A DNA stretch of 64,000 nucleotides from Pelobacter seleniigenes DSM 18267 (GCF_000711225.1 NZ_JOMG01000004.1:124001-188000), one strand, 5' to 3'; counted from the first letter of the stretch, positions 9,572-18,755 are shown. Translations and numbers: made by a program. Notes: generated by a model from the sequence alone, not told the origin.

Positions 9572-12190
9572 ATGGCGTTTCAGTTTCAACGACGAAACGA
9601 CGACCCATGGATCAAACGGTTTGCGATGATTTGGGGGGTGTGCCTGGTTCTGATCGGCTTGGGCACCTGGGGATTATACAATTCCCTCTATCGCCAGGAG
9701 CTGATCCAACTCAAGGCCGAGTTGACCCGGAATCTTGATCTCAGTGAATTTTACCTCAAAAAAGAGTTGCACGACTTAACCGGTGACCTTGCGTTGCTTT
9801 CGTCCAGCAGCGTTTTAAGGACCTATCTCGATAGCCCCTCCTTCGTTGCCCGCCACAATCTGGAAACCCGTTTCAGCGATTTTGTCAACCTGCGCCACCA
9901 TTACGACCAGATCCGTTTGTTAGCCCCGGACGGTATGGAAGTGATCAGGGTGAACGCCCTGCCGGGGAAGGCGGTCATTGTTGGGGATGAAGAACTGCAG
10001 GACAAATCGCAACGCTATTACTTCCGGCAGGCCATCGCCTTACCCCCGGGGGTTTTCTATGCTTCCCCCCTGGACTTGAGCGTAGAAAATGGAGCGATCG
10101 AACTCCCCTACAAGCCGATGATCCGGGTGGCTATGAAGCTCATCGACACCCGCAATCAGGTTGCCGGAGTGCTGGTGTTAAACTACCTGGCTGAAAACCT
10201 GCTGCAAGGGCTGAACGATATTTTTCCGACCAGTCAGGGGCAGGTTCAGCTCATTAACGGAGAAGGCTTCTATCTCAAGGGGCCCACTCAGGAAAAAGAG
10301 TGGGGCTTCATGCTGCCGACACGGCGGGAGTTCAATTTGGCCACAGAAGAACCGGACCTGTGGGCACAGATTAATGCCTCACCCCGCGGCTACTTTTTCA
10401 GTGAGCAGAGGCTCTCCGCCTTTCTGTCAGTCAATAGCGCCCAATTCCTCTTTAACCCCCGCATTGAAGAAGTCGCGCCGCAATCAGTTGAGCAACGCTG
10501 GACTCTGCTGGAGCGGCTGCCGCCTGGAACCATGCCCCGACTGATGGCTTCCCATGTCCATTCATTGAGGCTCGGCGTGGCAATTCTGGCCGCCATCAGC
10601 CTGCTGGGAGCTTATCTCTATGCCCGGGCGGCCCGGTTGCGCGATCAGTTCAATCGCCAATCCGGGCAACTGGTCGCGGCTCTCGATGAATGCCCTCTCG
10701 GTCTTGCCATTGCAGGGAAAAACGGCACTATCGATTATGTCAATCAGGGGCTGATGAGTCTGACCGGAAAATCGTCTGCAGAGCTGTTGGGGAAAGGGAT
10801 ATTTGAGCTTGGGGACGCAATTCTCCCCAACGATCAGGCCTCTTCCATTCGGGCGGCCATTGACAACGAGCTGTCCTGGACCGGTCGGTTCAGCGCTACG
10901 GGAACGGATCAGGCGACCCTGGAGAAAGAATTGATCTTGTCCCCCCTGGCCCGTGACAAGAAGGATGCCGGCCGGCTGATTCTGATTTTGCGGGATGTGA
11001 CCCGTGAGGCCGAACTGGAATTCCAGCTGCGGCAGTCGCAGAAGATGGAAACCATCGGCACTATGGCTGGTGGAATTGCTCACAATTTCAATAATAATCT
11101 GGCGATTATCCTCGGCAACCTGGAATTGGCTCAACTCAAGATGCAGCGGAATACTGTCGGCACGGAGCATCTGCGCAATGCGTTCATCGCGGCTCAGAGA
11201 GCCAGTGACCTGGTCAGAAAAATCATGACCTACAGCCGCAAGGAGCCGCCCCGCTTCCTTCCGGTCCAGTTTTCCAAATGTCTTGCCGAGACGCTGCAGC
11301 TGTTAAGATCAACCCTTCCTTCCTCGGTGAAGATTGATACCCACATCGAACTCAAGGATCAGACAATCTATGTGAACGCTGATGCCAATCAACTTCAGGA
11401 AGCGATTATCAATATCTGCACCAATGCCGTTTATGCCATGGGGGAAAAAGGCACCCTGACAATTTCATTTAAACGGATTGAACTGCAGCAGGAACAGATT
11501 CCGGACCGGTTTAACGCGACCCCGGGGCATTTTGTGCGGCTTGGGATCGAAGATACCGGTTGCGGGATGTCCGCCGCAACAATCGAAAAAATATTTGATC
11601 CGTTCTTTACCACCAAAGGAGCGGCAGATGGGACCGGCCTCGGCTTGTCGACGGTTCTCGGCACCGTTAAAAAACATCGCGGATTCATCCAGGTGAAAAG
11701 CCGGCCCGGACATGGGACCAGGTTTGAGCTGTTTTTCCCGACCGGCCCAACACCGTTGGAGCAAACAGAAGTGGTGGAAGAAGAATTGCTCGGGGGGACG
11801 GAATCCATCCTGATCGTCGATGATGAGGAACTGCTGGTGCAGACTTTTTCCATGACCTTGGGGGCCATGGGCTACCAGGTGGCGGCGGAGACCGATAGCA
11901 TTGCCGCCTTGGACCGGGTCAGCCGGGAGCGGGATAAATATTCCCTGGTGATTACCGACCAGACCATGCCCAAGTTGACCGGGGTGGAGTTACTTGCCGA
12001 ATTTCATAAAATCAAGCCCGATCTTCCCATCCTGCTGCTGACCGGCTACAGTTCCAAGCTCACCGAAGCAGAAGCACTGAAGCTGGGCTTCGCCGGCTAT
12101 CTGACCAAACCTTTGCCCTTGCCAAGGCTGTTGCAGGCGATCCGGGAGGTTTTGGACCGGAAACCCGTGGCCAATTTGGCCGAACCGTAG
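9572..12190 (+). CDS. Membrane hybrid sensor histidine kinase with receiver domain
   Basis: A 872-residue hybrid kinase. One membrane helix lies near residues 19-40, then a large periplasmic sensing region of about 290 residues, a second helix near residues 330-350, a PAS domain, the phosphoacceptor motif GGIAHNFNNN (His about residue 504), an ATPase domain with DTGCGM and GTGLGLSTV, and a C-terminal receiver domain (acidic DDEE, phosphoacceptor Asp in ITDQTMP near residue 796, Lys in LTKP). I chose the ATG at 9572 because the GGGAGGG at 9562-9568 is positioned for it; the ATG at 9560 overlaps that site. No partner regulator is adjacent and the signal cannot be read from the sequence. The HNFNNN version of the H-box differs slightly from the HDFNN of the two other hybrid kinases here. 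Confidence 0.9.
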   Translation: MAFQFQRRNDDPWIKRFAMIWGVCLVLIGLGTWGLYNSLYRQELIQLKAELTRNLDLSEFYLKKELHDLTGDLALLSSSSVLRTYLDSPSFVARHNLETRFSDFVNLRHHYDQIRLLAPDGMEVIRVNALPGKAVIVGDEELQDKSQRYYFRQAIALPPGVFYASPLDLSVENGAIELPYKPMIRVAMKLIDTRNQVAGVLVLNYLAENLLQGLNDIFPTSQGQVQLINGEGFYLKGPTQEKEWGFMLPTRREFNLATEEPDLWAQINASPRGYFFSEQRLSAFLSVNSAQFLFNPRIEEVAPQSVEQRWTLLERLPPGTMPRLMASHVHSLRLGVAILAAISLLGAYLYARAARLRDQFNRQSGQLVAALDECPLGLAIAGKNGTIDYVNQGLMSLTGKSSAELLGKGIFELGDAILPNDQASSIRAAIDNELSWTGRFSATGTDQATLEKELILSPLARDKKDAGRLILILRDVTREAELEFQLRQSQKMETIGTMAGGIAHNFNNNLAIILGNLELAQLKMQRNTVGTEHLRNAFIAAQRASDLVRKIMTYSRKEPPRFLPVQFSKCLAETLQLLRSTLPSSVKIDTHIELKDQTIYVNADANQLQEAIINICTNAVYAMGEKGTLTISFKRIELQQEQIPDRFNATPGHFVRLGIEDTGCGMSAATIEKIFDPFFTTKGAADGTGLGLSTVLGTVKKHRGFIQVKSRPGHGTRFELFFPTGPTPLEQTEVVEEELLGGTESILIVDDEELLVQTFSMTLGAMGYQVAAETDSIAALDRVSRERDKYSLVITDQTMPKLTGVELLAEFHKIKPDLPILLLTGYSSKLTEAEALKLGFAGYLTKPLPLPRLLQAIREVLDRKPVANLAEP

Positions 12191-12196
12191 AGCGTT

Positions 12197-12817
12197 TCAG
12201 GGTGCCAGGCGCTCGATCACCCAACCGTTAGGTTTGAAGCGGCGATAGCGCAGCCGGTCATGCAGGCGATGGGCACCCTGTTGCCAGAATTCCAGAATCT
12301 GCGGAACCACTCGGTAGCCGCCCCAGTGCTGCGGACGAGGGACGTCCCGCCCCGCAAATTGCTGTTCCACTATGCTGAATTCCTGCTCTAAATATTGCCG
12401 GCTGGCAATGACCTGACTTTGCGCTGAGGCATGGGCTTCGAGCTGATGACCCCTGGGCCGGCTGGCAAAGTAATGGTCCGACTCGGCCAGGCTGAGTAGT
12501 TCCACGGTCCCTTCAATACGCACTTGTCGGGCCAACTCCGGCCAGTAAAAGACCAGCGCGGCAAACGGGTTTTCACCCAGCTGCTGCCCCTTACGGCTGT
12601 GATAATTGCTGAAAAAGGCAAACCCGCGCTCGTCGAGCCCCCGCAGCAGAACAATTCGCGCCGCAGGTTTTCCGTCACGGTCCGCCGTTGCCAAAGTCAT
12701 CGCATTGGCCAGTTCAATACCGGCCTGCTCTGCGTCCGTCAGCCAGCGGCGAAACTGTTGAAACGGATCAGCATCTAGCCGCTGGCGGTGCAGAGGAGAG
12801 GATAGTTGTTCGGTCAT
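12197..12817 (-). CDS. pdxH: Pyridoxine/pyridoxamine 5'-phosphate oxidase
   Basis: PdxH oxidises pyridoxine or pyridoxamine phosphate to the active cofactor pyridoxal phosphate, using FMN and oxygen. The 206-residue length is typical. FMN and substrate motifs are all present: RIVLLRGLDERGFAFFSNY, SRKGQQL, ALVFYWPELARQVRIEG, and the C-terminal signature with WGGYRVVP, the segment RLHDRLRYRR and final ERLAP. A GAGG lies eight bases before the ATG. It converges on the hybrid kinase gene with only six bases between the stops. Its need for oxygen fits the aerobic oxidase operon at the window's end. Confidence 0.96.
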   Translation of the reverse strand: MTEQLSSPLHRQRLDADPFQQFRRWLTDAEQAGIELANAMTLATADRDGKPAARIVLLRGLDERGFAFFSNYHSRKGQQLGENPFAALVFYWPELARQVRIEGTVELLSLAESDHYFASRPRGHQLEAHASAQSQVIASRQYLEQEFSIVEQQFAGRDVPRPQHWGGYRVVPQILEFWQQGAHRLHDRLRYRRFKPNGWVIERLAP

Positions 12818-13020
12818 GATATTGCCTCAGCTTCCTGATTGGGATGTGTGTTTACCAGTATAAACCAAGAGGACGGCGGGCGGCGCCACTGTCTTGGCTT
12901 TGGTTGTAGGGTTTTGAAGATTTTTGGCATGGCCGGATACGATCGTTGGGCAACAAGAAAAATCGGCGGGTCTCGTCCCAGCATCCTTTCTTTGATCGCG
13001 AAATTGACTATGGGATTGTC

Positions 13021-13059
13021 TCACCCCCATCCCGACCTTCCCCCATCAAGGGGGAAGGA
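13021..13059 (+). repeat. Dispersed 39-bp intergenic repeat, copy 1
   Basis: The sequence from TCACCCCCATCC through CCCCCATCAAGGGGGAAGGA occurs again, inverted, at 32211-32250 with about 37 of 39 bases identical. It contains the self-complementary core CTTCCCCCatCAAGGGGGAAG, so it can fold into a hairpin. Both copies are in gene-free DNA. Confidence 0.75.
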
Positions 13060-13105
13060 GAACAACCTGCTTCAGTTAATAAAAAAGAAATGCTTGCCGG
13101 TTTTT

Positions 13106-13137
13106 TCCCCCTTAGCAAAGGGGGACTAAGGGGGATT
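13106..13137 (+). repeat. CCCCCTTAGCAAAGGGGG-type palindromic repeat
   Basis: The hairpin CCCCCTTagcAAAGGGGG is followed by a direct echo GACTAAGGGGGATTT. Motifs of this kind are common as dispersed intergenic repeats in many bacterial genomes. Only one copy is visible in this window, so repeat status rests on its structure. Confidence 0.5.
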
Positions 13138-13214
13138 TGGATTTTGCTGTGAGACCGAAACCCCAACGTTAATCAACGAAAGAAACCGGCCTTGTCCCGC
13201 CAAATATCCCCCCC

Positions 13215-13565
13215 TTACGCTACCTTCTTCCTGAACATGGTCAGCAGCATCTTGAACTTTTTCACCGCTTTGACCGCATGAGGGACTCCGCCGGGCATCA
13301 GCACGATTTCTCCAGTTTTGACCTGACAGACCTTGCCGCCGATGGTGATCTCCGCTGCTCCGTCCAGCACCTGAATGAACGCGTTGTAAGGGACGGTATG
13401 CTCGGAGAGGGCTTGCCCCTCGTCAAAGCTGAATATGGTCAGGGTGCCGCTGTCGTTCTGCAGCAGGGTCCGGCTGACCACGGATCCTTTTTGATATTCG
13501 GTCATTGACACCAGCAGTTCCGGGTTGGCTCCGTCGATGGTGAGTTTGTCGGCATCATTGCTCAT
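13215..13565 (-). CDS. Small single-domain cupin protein
   Basis: A 116-residue cupin-fold protein of unknown substrate. The barrel is visible as GQALSEHTVPYNAFIQVLDG (motif 1; a metal-binding His-rich HxH is reduced to a single His) and GEIVLMPGGVPHAV (motif 2, with the usual PGGVPH). The start at 13565 is preceded by AAGGAG at six-base spacing; the open frame extends upstream, but that extension has no ribosome-binding site. Relatives are often annotated simply as cupin domain-containing protein. It is transcribed alone, divergently from the next gene. Confidence 0.85.
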   Translation of the reverse strand: MSNDADKLTIDGANPELLVSMTEYQKGSVVSRTLLQNDSGTLTIFSFDEGQALSEHTVPYNAFIQVLDGAAEITIGGKVCQVKTGEIVLMPGGVPHAVKAVKKFKMLLTMFRKKVA

Positions 13566-13809
13566 GGTTAGCTCCTTTGCTTGGGGATCAGGATTTCTGT
13601 AACTATAACAAGTTTTGTCATCTTTGGCAGCGCAGGTTAGTGTCAAACTCGGCGGCAAGCATATTTGCCGCCCGGAACATGACGCGGGCTTCGCTGACTT
13701 TCAATTTAGCTAAAAAACTTCATCCTTCCTGCCGATAGAGAGGAAGGCATGGATAGCGGTTTTTCGTCATGAACTGACAAGGCCGGCCGTACAGGAAAGG
13801 AAACAGGTC

Positions 13810-14538
13810 ATGAATATTCAATCCACCACCGGTTATGGTCTCTACAATTCGGTCAGCACTCTGTCGGGCAGGTCAGCGGACGCGTACGCCGCTGGCAACA
13901 GCGCCGCGGCCGCACCCAAGGGGACGGATAGCACCTCCATTTCACCGGAGGCCCGTAAGTTGCTTGCGGCTCAGGAGGCGGCGGAAGAGGGCGCTGTTGC
14001 TGCCGACGCAACGACCATGAATACCGACCGGGGCTGGGTCGGGGTTGATCTCAATGATTATTTTTCGGGGATGGACAGTATCAGTTTTAAAGACTCGGAA
14101 CTGCCCCCGTTGTTGCTGCCGACCCAGAAAAACGTCGCTGCTTTGAGCGAACATATCTCCAGCGGCATGTCAGGGTTACTGGCAAAATACCAAATCCCTT
14201 CCGCACCGGACAGTATCAGCTACGATTCGCAAGGAGCCATGGAGCTGCCTGACGACTATCCTTATAGCTCACAATTCCAGCAGATGCTCGACGACAATCC
14301 CGCCATGGAGAAAGAACTCCGTACCGTCAATGCCCTGGCCTCCCACCTGGCAGGAATGAGAGATTCGCTGGCCTTCCAGGATGAATACCGGGCTGCTTCA
14401 GGGCAGGCGGAGATCGACGCCGTCATCGCCAAATACAGCTACCTGTTTTCCAGCCAACGTTCTGACAGCGATATCTCCCTGGAATTCTCGGCCGATGGAC
14501 GATTGGCCGTGAAGGCCGATGGTGAGGCCCTGGTCTGA
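13810..14538 (+). CDS. Hypothetical protein with N-terminal DSTSISPEAR motif
   Basis: A 242-residue soluble protein I do not recognise. There is no signal peptide or membrane helix. The first 40 residues are low-complexity (Ser/Ala/Gly-rich) and contain SISPEAR, a short motif of the type seen at the start of assorted uncharacterised proteins and flagellum-linked regulators. The middle and C-terminal parts look globular, with helices around residues 160-200 and an acidic tail. AGGAAAGGA lies upstream of the ATG. It converges on the HD-GYP gene with only nine bases between the stops. Base composition matches the neighbours. Confidence 0.75.
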   Translation: MNIQSTTGYGLYNSVSTLSGRSADAYAAGNSAAAAPKGTDSTSISPEARKLLAAQEAAEEGAVAADATTMNTDRGWVGVDLNDYFSGMDSISFKDSELPPLLLPTQKNVAALSEHISSGMSGLLAKYQIPSAPDSISYDSQGAMELPDDYPYSSQFQQMLDDNPAMEKELRTVNALASHLAGMRDSLAFQDEYRAASGQAEIDAVIAKYSYLFSSQRSDSDISLEFSADGRLAVKADGEALV

Positions 14539-14547
14539 CGATCGGTT

Positions 14548-16539
14548 TTAATACTGTGGCATTGATGTCCGTTTCAGGTGCAGGGCGTTGATATCCACCG
14601 TTTCCTTGTAGCGTTGGGCAATATCCCGGAATTGTTCCTTCAGTTCCATGAAGGCGGCAATGATCTGGGGATCAAAATGTTTTTCGCTGTCGGCCAGGAT
14701 GATCTTTTCGGCTTTTTCAAAGGGGAGGGGCTCTTTGTAGCAGCGCCGGCTGATCAACGCATCATAGACGTCGGCCAGCGCCATCATCCGTCCCTCCAAA
14801 GGGATATTCTCACCTTTTAACCCTAACGGGTATCCGCTTCCATCCCACTTTTCATGATGACTGTAGGCGATGTTTGAAGCGATCGCCAGGAATTCATTGG
14901 TTTTGTTGTAGCTGTTGATGGCATTTTCAATGATTGTTCGGCCGATCTCAACATGGCTGCGCATGATTTCCGCTTCCTGTTCAGTCAGGCGTTCCGGTTT
15001 TTGCAGGATCACGTCAGGGATGCCAACCTTGCCGATATCATGCAGCGGCGCAGCCCGATAGAGCAAGTCAAGGATATGCGGGGTCAGGTAACTTTTATAG
15101 GCCGGGATATGACTCAGGTATTCGGCCAGGAGACGGATGTATTCTTTGGTTCTGATAATGTGGGAACCGGTTTCGACATCGCGGCTCTCGGCGACCATGG
15201 TCATGCTGTCGATGGTTGCGGAATGGGCTTCCCCGAGGTCCTCAAGAAAGCGTTTGCGCTCCACATAATGGAGCACGGCAAAAAACAGGGAGATGAAAAA
15301 AAACAGGATGGAGAAGGGCGTGAGAAAATAGCCGATCGAGAGATAGACACCATTCTGTAACTGATCCCAGGCGACAATAAGTGCGGCGGTGGCAGTGGCC
15401 AGATAGATTATCCAGGAAGTCAGATAATGCCGTTCAACGACCAGCCCGACCACGAACAGGGAACAGAAAAAGGAGAGTAGCAGGGAGAACATCTTTGACC
15501 GTTCGGGCTGATAAAGAATCTGCTCGTGGAGCAGGTTCTCCAACAGTGCGGCGTGGACAAAGACCCCGGGGATGATATCTCCCCGTGGAGTCATATACTG
15601 GTCGAACAGCCCGGCAGCCGTTGCCCCGATGAAAACGAATTTTCCGCTCAGCAGCGATGGGGCCAGCTTACCGGCCAACAGATCGGCAAAGGAGACCCTG
15701 GTAAAGGCCTGTTGCGGGTAGAGCAGGTTGAACACCTCGCCGTTGCGGCTTAAGGGGATGTCCCGGTCGGCGAAGGCGATGGAGGCCGCGGCCCAGCGGT
15801 GCCGAGGCGGCTGAATCTGCAACTCCGGCTCGACCTGGCGGAGCATGGCCAGAGCCAGGTTGGGCAGCGCCCGTCCCTGATAGGCCATGAGCAGGGGTTG
15901 CCGCCTGAACACCCCGTCCATATCGATCGTCGCGTTGATATAGCCGAACCCGGCTGCGGACTGCTGCAGCACCGGCGTGTTCAGCAGTAATCCTTTGATT
16001 CGGGGGAGCTCCAGGGTGGCGGGAAGGCGCAGAAAAATGTCTTGCCGGAGCGGCCTGGGCGGATTGGTCGGCGTTGTCACCGCGGCCGCAAAAAGAGGCA
16101 GTACGACCGGTCCGCTGGCCAGGACATGGGCAAGAATCCGGTCGTGGTCGAACAGTGCCTCGGGGAGCCCGTCGATGCCAATGGCAAGGCCCATGCGTTG
16201 CTGGTAAAAGCGAATGATCTGCTCCGGCGATGTTCGATCCGGCTCTGGAAAAATAATGTCCAGGCCGACGGCGGCGGGGCGTTGTTCGAGGATCTCTTCG
16301 AGCCCTTTCGCCAGCAGGATGCGCGGCCAGGGCCATTGCCCGAGCTGCCGGAGACTGGCTTCATCGATTTCTACCACCACCGTGGCATTGGTGGTCTGAT
16401 CAAAGGGGGCGGTACGGCCGGCCGAGAGCAGGTCAAACAGCCGAAAATCAAAAAACGGAATGCTGCCGCTGGAATAGATCAGCAGGTGCATGCCGAGGGT
16501 GATAAGCAGGATCGTGGAGGTTTTGGCAAAAACACTCAT
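14548..16539 (-). CDS. CHASE2 sensor / HD-GYP domain protein (probable cyclic-di-GMP phosphodiesterase)
   Basis: A 663-residue membrane signalling protein. An N-terminal helix is followed by a periplasmic CHASE2 domain (about residues 25-340, with the FDFRLFDLL and VVVEIDEASL segments), then three closely spaced membrane helices (about 345-420) and a C-terminal HD-GYP domain. The HD pair is at about residues 500-501 (LHDIGKVGIPD) and the GYP motif at about 569-571 (HHEKWDGSGYPLGL), both intact, so hydrolysis of cyclic di-GMP is expected. It is the last gene of a three-gene unit with the OmpA-like lipoprotein and FecR-like protein. CHASE2 is more familiar attached to adenylate cyclases or kinases. 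Confidence 0.93.
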   Translation of the reverse strand: MSVFAKTSTILLITLGMHLLIYSSGSIPFFDFRLFDLLSAGRTAPFDQTTNATVVVEIDEASLRQLGQWPWPRILLAKGLEEILEQRPAAVGLDIIFPEPDRTSPEQIIRFYQQRMGLAIGIDGLPEALFDHDRILAHVLASGPVVLPLFAAAVTTPTNPPRPLRQDIFLRLPATLELPRIKGLLLNTPVLQQSAAGFGYINATIDMDGVFRRQPLLMAYQGRALPNLALAMLRQVEPELQIQPPRHRWAAASIAFADRDIPLSRNGEVFNLLYPQQAFTRVSFADLLAGKLAPSLLSGKFVFIGATAAGLFDQYMTPRGDIIPGVFVHAALLENLLHEQILYQPERSKMFSLLLSFFCSLFVVGLVVERHYLTSWIIYLATATAALIVAWDQLQNGVYLSIGYFLTPFSILFFFISLFFAVLHYVERKRFLEDLGEAHSATIDSMTMVAESRDVETGSHIIRTKEYIRLLAEYLSHIPAYKSYLTPHILDLLYRAAPLHDIGKVGIPDVILQKPERLTEQEAEIMRSHVEIGRTIIENAINSYNKTNEFLAIASNIAYSHHEKWDGSGYPLGLKGENIPLEGRMMALADVYDALISRRCYKEPLPFEKAEKIILADSEKHFDPQIIAAFMELKEQFRDIAQRYKETVDINALHLKRTSMPQY

Positions 16540-16549
16540 CTACGCCACC

Positions 16550-17137
16550 TTAACGGATCAGAATTTCGACCCTGCGATTGCGCGGTTCCGGAACGTCGTC
16601 AGCGGTCGGAATAAGGGGATCCTCCTCGCCGTAAGATTCGACAATGATCGTTGAAATATCCAGCTTCTGGGTGTAGAGCCAGTCCCGGATCTGGCGGGCT
16701 CTGCGCAATGACAGGTCGATGTTGTAGGCTTTTGTGCCGGTTCGGTCGGCATGCCCGATCACATTGACGTCACAGGGGATTCGCTCCTTGATGGCGCTGC
16801 TGATGGCCGGCAGTTGGCGTTGCGAGGCGGCGGTCAGGCTGGTGGAGTCGGTTTCAAAGTAGAGCAGGAAGGAGATCGGCGCTTTTGGGGCGGCGGCTAG
16901 CAGGGTGCCGTAGGTCTGTTGCACCTGTTGCGGGCTGATGGGCTTGACCGCCGAGGATCCGGTTGCCGAAATATCCAGGTAGGTGTTTTTTTTATCCAGA
17001 ACCTGCTGCCCCTGCTTGGTGATGATCACCACCGCGTTTTGGGCTTTGCCGTTGTCCAGTAAAATCACGCGACTGCTGGAACAGGCAGTCAAGCTCAGGG
17101 TGGCAAACAGGATAGACGCATAAAAAAGAATTTTCAT
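16550..17137 (-). CDS. OmpA-family peptidoglycan-binding lipoprotein
   Basis: A 195-residue predicted outer-membrane lipoprotein. The signal peptide ends in the lipobox LTAC (Cys19). The C-terminal 110 residues form an OmpA-like domain: LLYFETDSTSLT, then NVIGHADRTGTKAYNIDLSLRRARQIRDWL, and the final RNRRVEILIR. Such domains bind meso-diaminopimelate in peptidoglycan. It lies ten bases upstream of the CHASE2/HD-GYP gene and eight bases downstream of the FecR-like gene, so the three are one operon, and it may help pass an envelope state to the sensor. Confidence 0.92.
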   Translation of the reverse strand: MKILFYASILFATLSLTACSSSRVILLDNGKAQNAVVIITKQGQQVLDKKNTYLDISATGSSAVKPISPQQVQQTYGTLLAAAPKAPISFLLYFETDSTSLTAASQRQLPAISSAIKERIPCDVNVIGHADRTGTKAYNIDLSLRRARQIRDWLYTQKLDISTIIVESYGEEDPLIPTADDVPEPRNRRVEILIR

Positions 17138-17145
17138 GACGTTGT

Positions 17146-17577
17146 CTACCTCACTTCAACCAGGAATCTGGTGCCGCGGATACCGATGGACCCGCCGGGG
17201 ACCTCCAGGCTGAATTTGTCCGGCGCAAGGGTGCCGATCTTCCCGGTTTCAAACAGGGTTGTTCCTTTGCTCAGGTCTAAATTGAATTTGAACTTGCTTT
17301 CAATGGGCTTGAACTCAAAGGCGGTGATGCGGAGCAGGCTGTTCTCTTCCAGCGTGAGCACGCTGCCGTCATGAAAGATCACGCCGATTCGGCTGCCTGC
17401 GGCCGTGATCAGGATATCGCCGGCTTCCAGGTTGTTGCTTGGCTGGGCCGGCAGCAGCTGGCCGGCGCGCTTGATGGAGACGGAACCCTGAACATGTTTG
17501 ATGATGGCGATATCTTCAGCTGTCGCCTGACCGGAAAAAAACAACAGACCGATCAGGACCATGAACCAACGTGCCAT
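17146..17577 (-). CDS. FecR-domain periplasmic protein
   Basis: A 143-residue exported protein with a Sec signal peptide (MARWFMVLIGLLFFSGQATA) and a FecR-type domain. The family's core features are present: VQGSVSIKRAGQLLPA, LEAGDILITAAGSRIGVIFHDGSVLTLEENS, and the closing VPGGSIGIRGTRFLVEV. I placed the start at 17577, where AGGAGGGGG stands three bases before the ATG; the longer open frame is not supported. Single-domain FecR proteins of this kind frequently accompany CHASE2 cyclases and OmpA-like lipoproteins; here the output partner is an HD-GYP protein. Confidence 0.9.
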   Translation of the reverse strand: MARWFMVLIGLLFFSGQATAEDIAIIKHVQGSVSIKRAGQLLPAQPSNNLEAGDILITAAGSRIGVIFHDGSVLTLEENSLLRITAFEFKPIESKFKFNLDLSKGTTLFETGKIGTLAPDKFSLEVPGGSIGIRGTRFLVEVR

Positions 17578-17912
17578 TTTCCCCCTCCTGCCGATATGAG
17601 TGGAATGATCCTGGAGGTAGCGGAGCCTCTTTGCTGTGGAGATCTGCCAGTTCGCGGTGAGCAGCGCCGTGGAGTTGTGGTGAGCCGGTTGTGGAGCTGG
17701 CCGTTGTTTATGTCGGGGCTGCCGTTCCTGGCAGCGGATCGTCATTGATCCCGAGCACGCCCAGCCATAAGTTCAACAGGCTATTTTACAACAGCCCGGC
17801 AGCGGATGCTTTTTGCTTTCAATTTATTCAGTTTACCATGCCCTGCTCCAACGCCAACCCCGGCGCGGGAAATTTCCCGATCGGCCAGCTGCTCCACGGC
17901 CGGTGTGTCGAA
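17578..17912. other. Gene-free interval between two minus-strand units
   Basis: About 335 bases lie between the FecR-like start and the RNase H-like stop. The promoter of the FecR/OmpA/HD-GYP operon should be here. I see no clear hairpin terminator and no coding sequence. Confidence 0.5.
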
Positions 17913-18389
17913 TCAATCGGCCCGGCGCAGGGCCAGCCTGGCGGCCCGGTCGACCAGGCTGAAGAGTTGGTCAAGCAGGTTCCGCTGGGCGGCGGGGGGA
18001 TGGCCGGGTTGTTTAATAAAGGTACAGTCCCGCGCAGAAATGAGTGGATAAAGCTCCCGATAAAGCTGGGCGTTGTTGAGGGGCCTGCCGCTTCTGGCGC
18101 AGAAATCCCGCTTGCGCAGGCGGTCCTCTCTTGCTAACAGTCCGGCCACATTCCGGGAATCGGTATGGATGAATAAGGGGCAGGTGGTGACGGGCAACTC
18201 CTGCAGGGCCCAGAGCAAGGTTTGCAGCTCCAGCCGGGTGGAAGAGGTCTCGGAGAAGCGTCTGGTCCGCACCCGGTCCTGCAGCCCGGCGCTGGTCAGC
18301 GGCAGGCTGGTCAGAAGCAGGCAGGCTCCAAAGCCGATTTTGCTGCGGGGATCGACACTGCCGTCGATAAACAGGTGCAGTGCAGACAC
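17913..18389 (-). CDS. RNase H-like protein
   Basis: A 158-residue RNase HI-fold protein expected to cut the RNA strand of RNA-DNA hybrids. The catalytic carboxylates can be placed: FIDGSVD (first Asp), SSTRLELQTLLWAL (Glu) and FIHTDSRNVAGLL (Asp). The C-terminal LVDRAARLAL block corresponds to the fourth acidic site. The region between strands is divergent from textbook RnhA, so a specialised or second copy is likely. Its ATG lies three bases after the stop of the upstream VF530-type gene, so they form an operon. Confidence 0.82.
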   Translation of the reverse strand: MSALHLFIDGSVDPRSKIGFGACLLLTSLPLTSAGLQDRVRTRRFSETSSTRLELQTLLWALQELPVTTCPLFIHTDSRNVAGLLAREDRLRKRDFCARSGRPLNNAQLYRELYPLISARDCTFIKQPGHPPAAQRNLLDQLFSLVDRAARLALRRAD

Positions 18390-18392
18390 GGC

Positions 18393-18755
18393 CTACTCAG
18401 TGGTCAAAAGCGAGTCATCCCGGCAGGCCAAGTAGAGATCCTCCACTTGCTTGCGTGCCCAAGGGGTACGGCGGAGGAATTTGAGGCTTGATTTGACCGA
18501 GGGATCGTTATTGAAACAGCGGATACTGATTAACTGTCCCAACTCTTCCCAACCGTAATAACCGACCAGACGAAGAACGATCTGTTCCAGGGTGATGCCG
18601 TGCAAGGGGTCGTTGCTTTGCTGTTTAGCTGGATTCACTGGTCTATCTTTCTGGGTTAAAAGGAGCCGCGAGTGTATGTCGGTTGCCCCGGAGGACGCAA
18701 GCCTTATTGCTGAAAATTCAAGTCGTTGTGAATTTTTTGCTGTATTCTTTCCCAT
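18393..18755 (-). CDS. VF530-family (DUF2132) DNA-binding protein
   Basis: The C-terminal 70 residues ([25 protein letters not shown], then [24 protein letters not shown]) match the VF530 family of small proteins with a DNA-binding fold. Family members are only about 70-80 residues, so the first 39 residues from the ATG at 18755 may be untranslated; a GTG at 18638 would give 81 residues. Neither start has a good ribosome-binding site. It is transcribed just upstream of the RNase H-like gene. Confidence 0.82.
   Translation of the reverse strand: MGKNTAKNSQRLEFSAIRLASSGATDIHSRLLLTQKDRPVNPAKQQSNDPLHGITLEQIVLRLVGYYGWEELGQLISIRCFNNDPSVKSSLKFLRRTPWARKQVEDLYLACRDDSLLTTE

Larger units (their letters stand above)
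12818..13214. other. Intergenic region without genes, carrying dispersed repeats
   Basis: About 400 bases between pdxH and the cupin gene. I see no credible coding sequence; small open frames here lack ribosome-binding sites and run through repeats. The stretch holds two dispersed-repeat motifs annotated separately (13021-13059 and 13106-13137). The pdxH promoter should lie near its left end. Confidence 0.6.
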
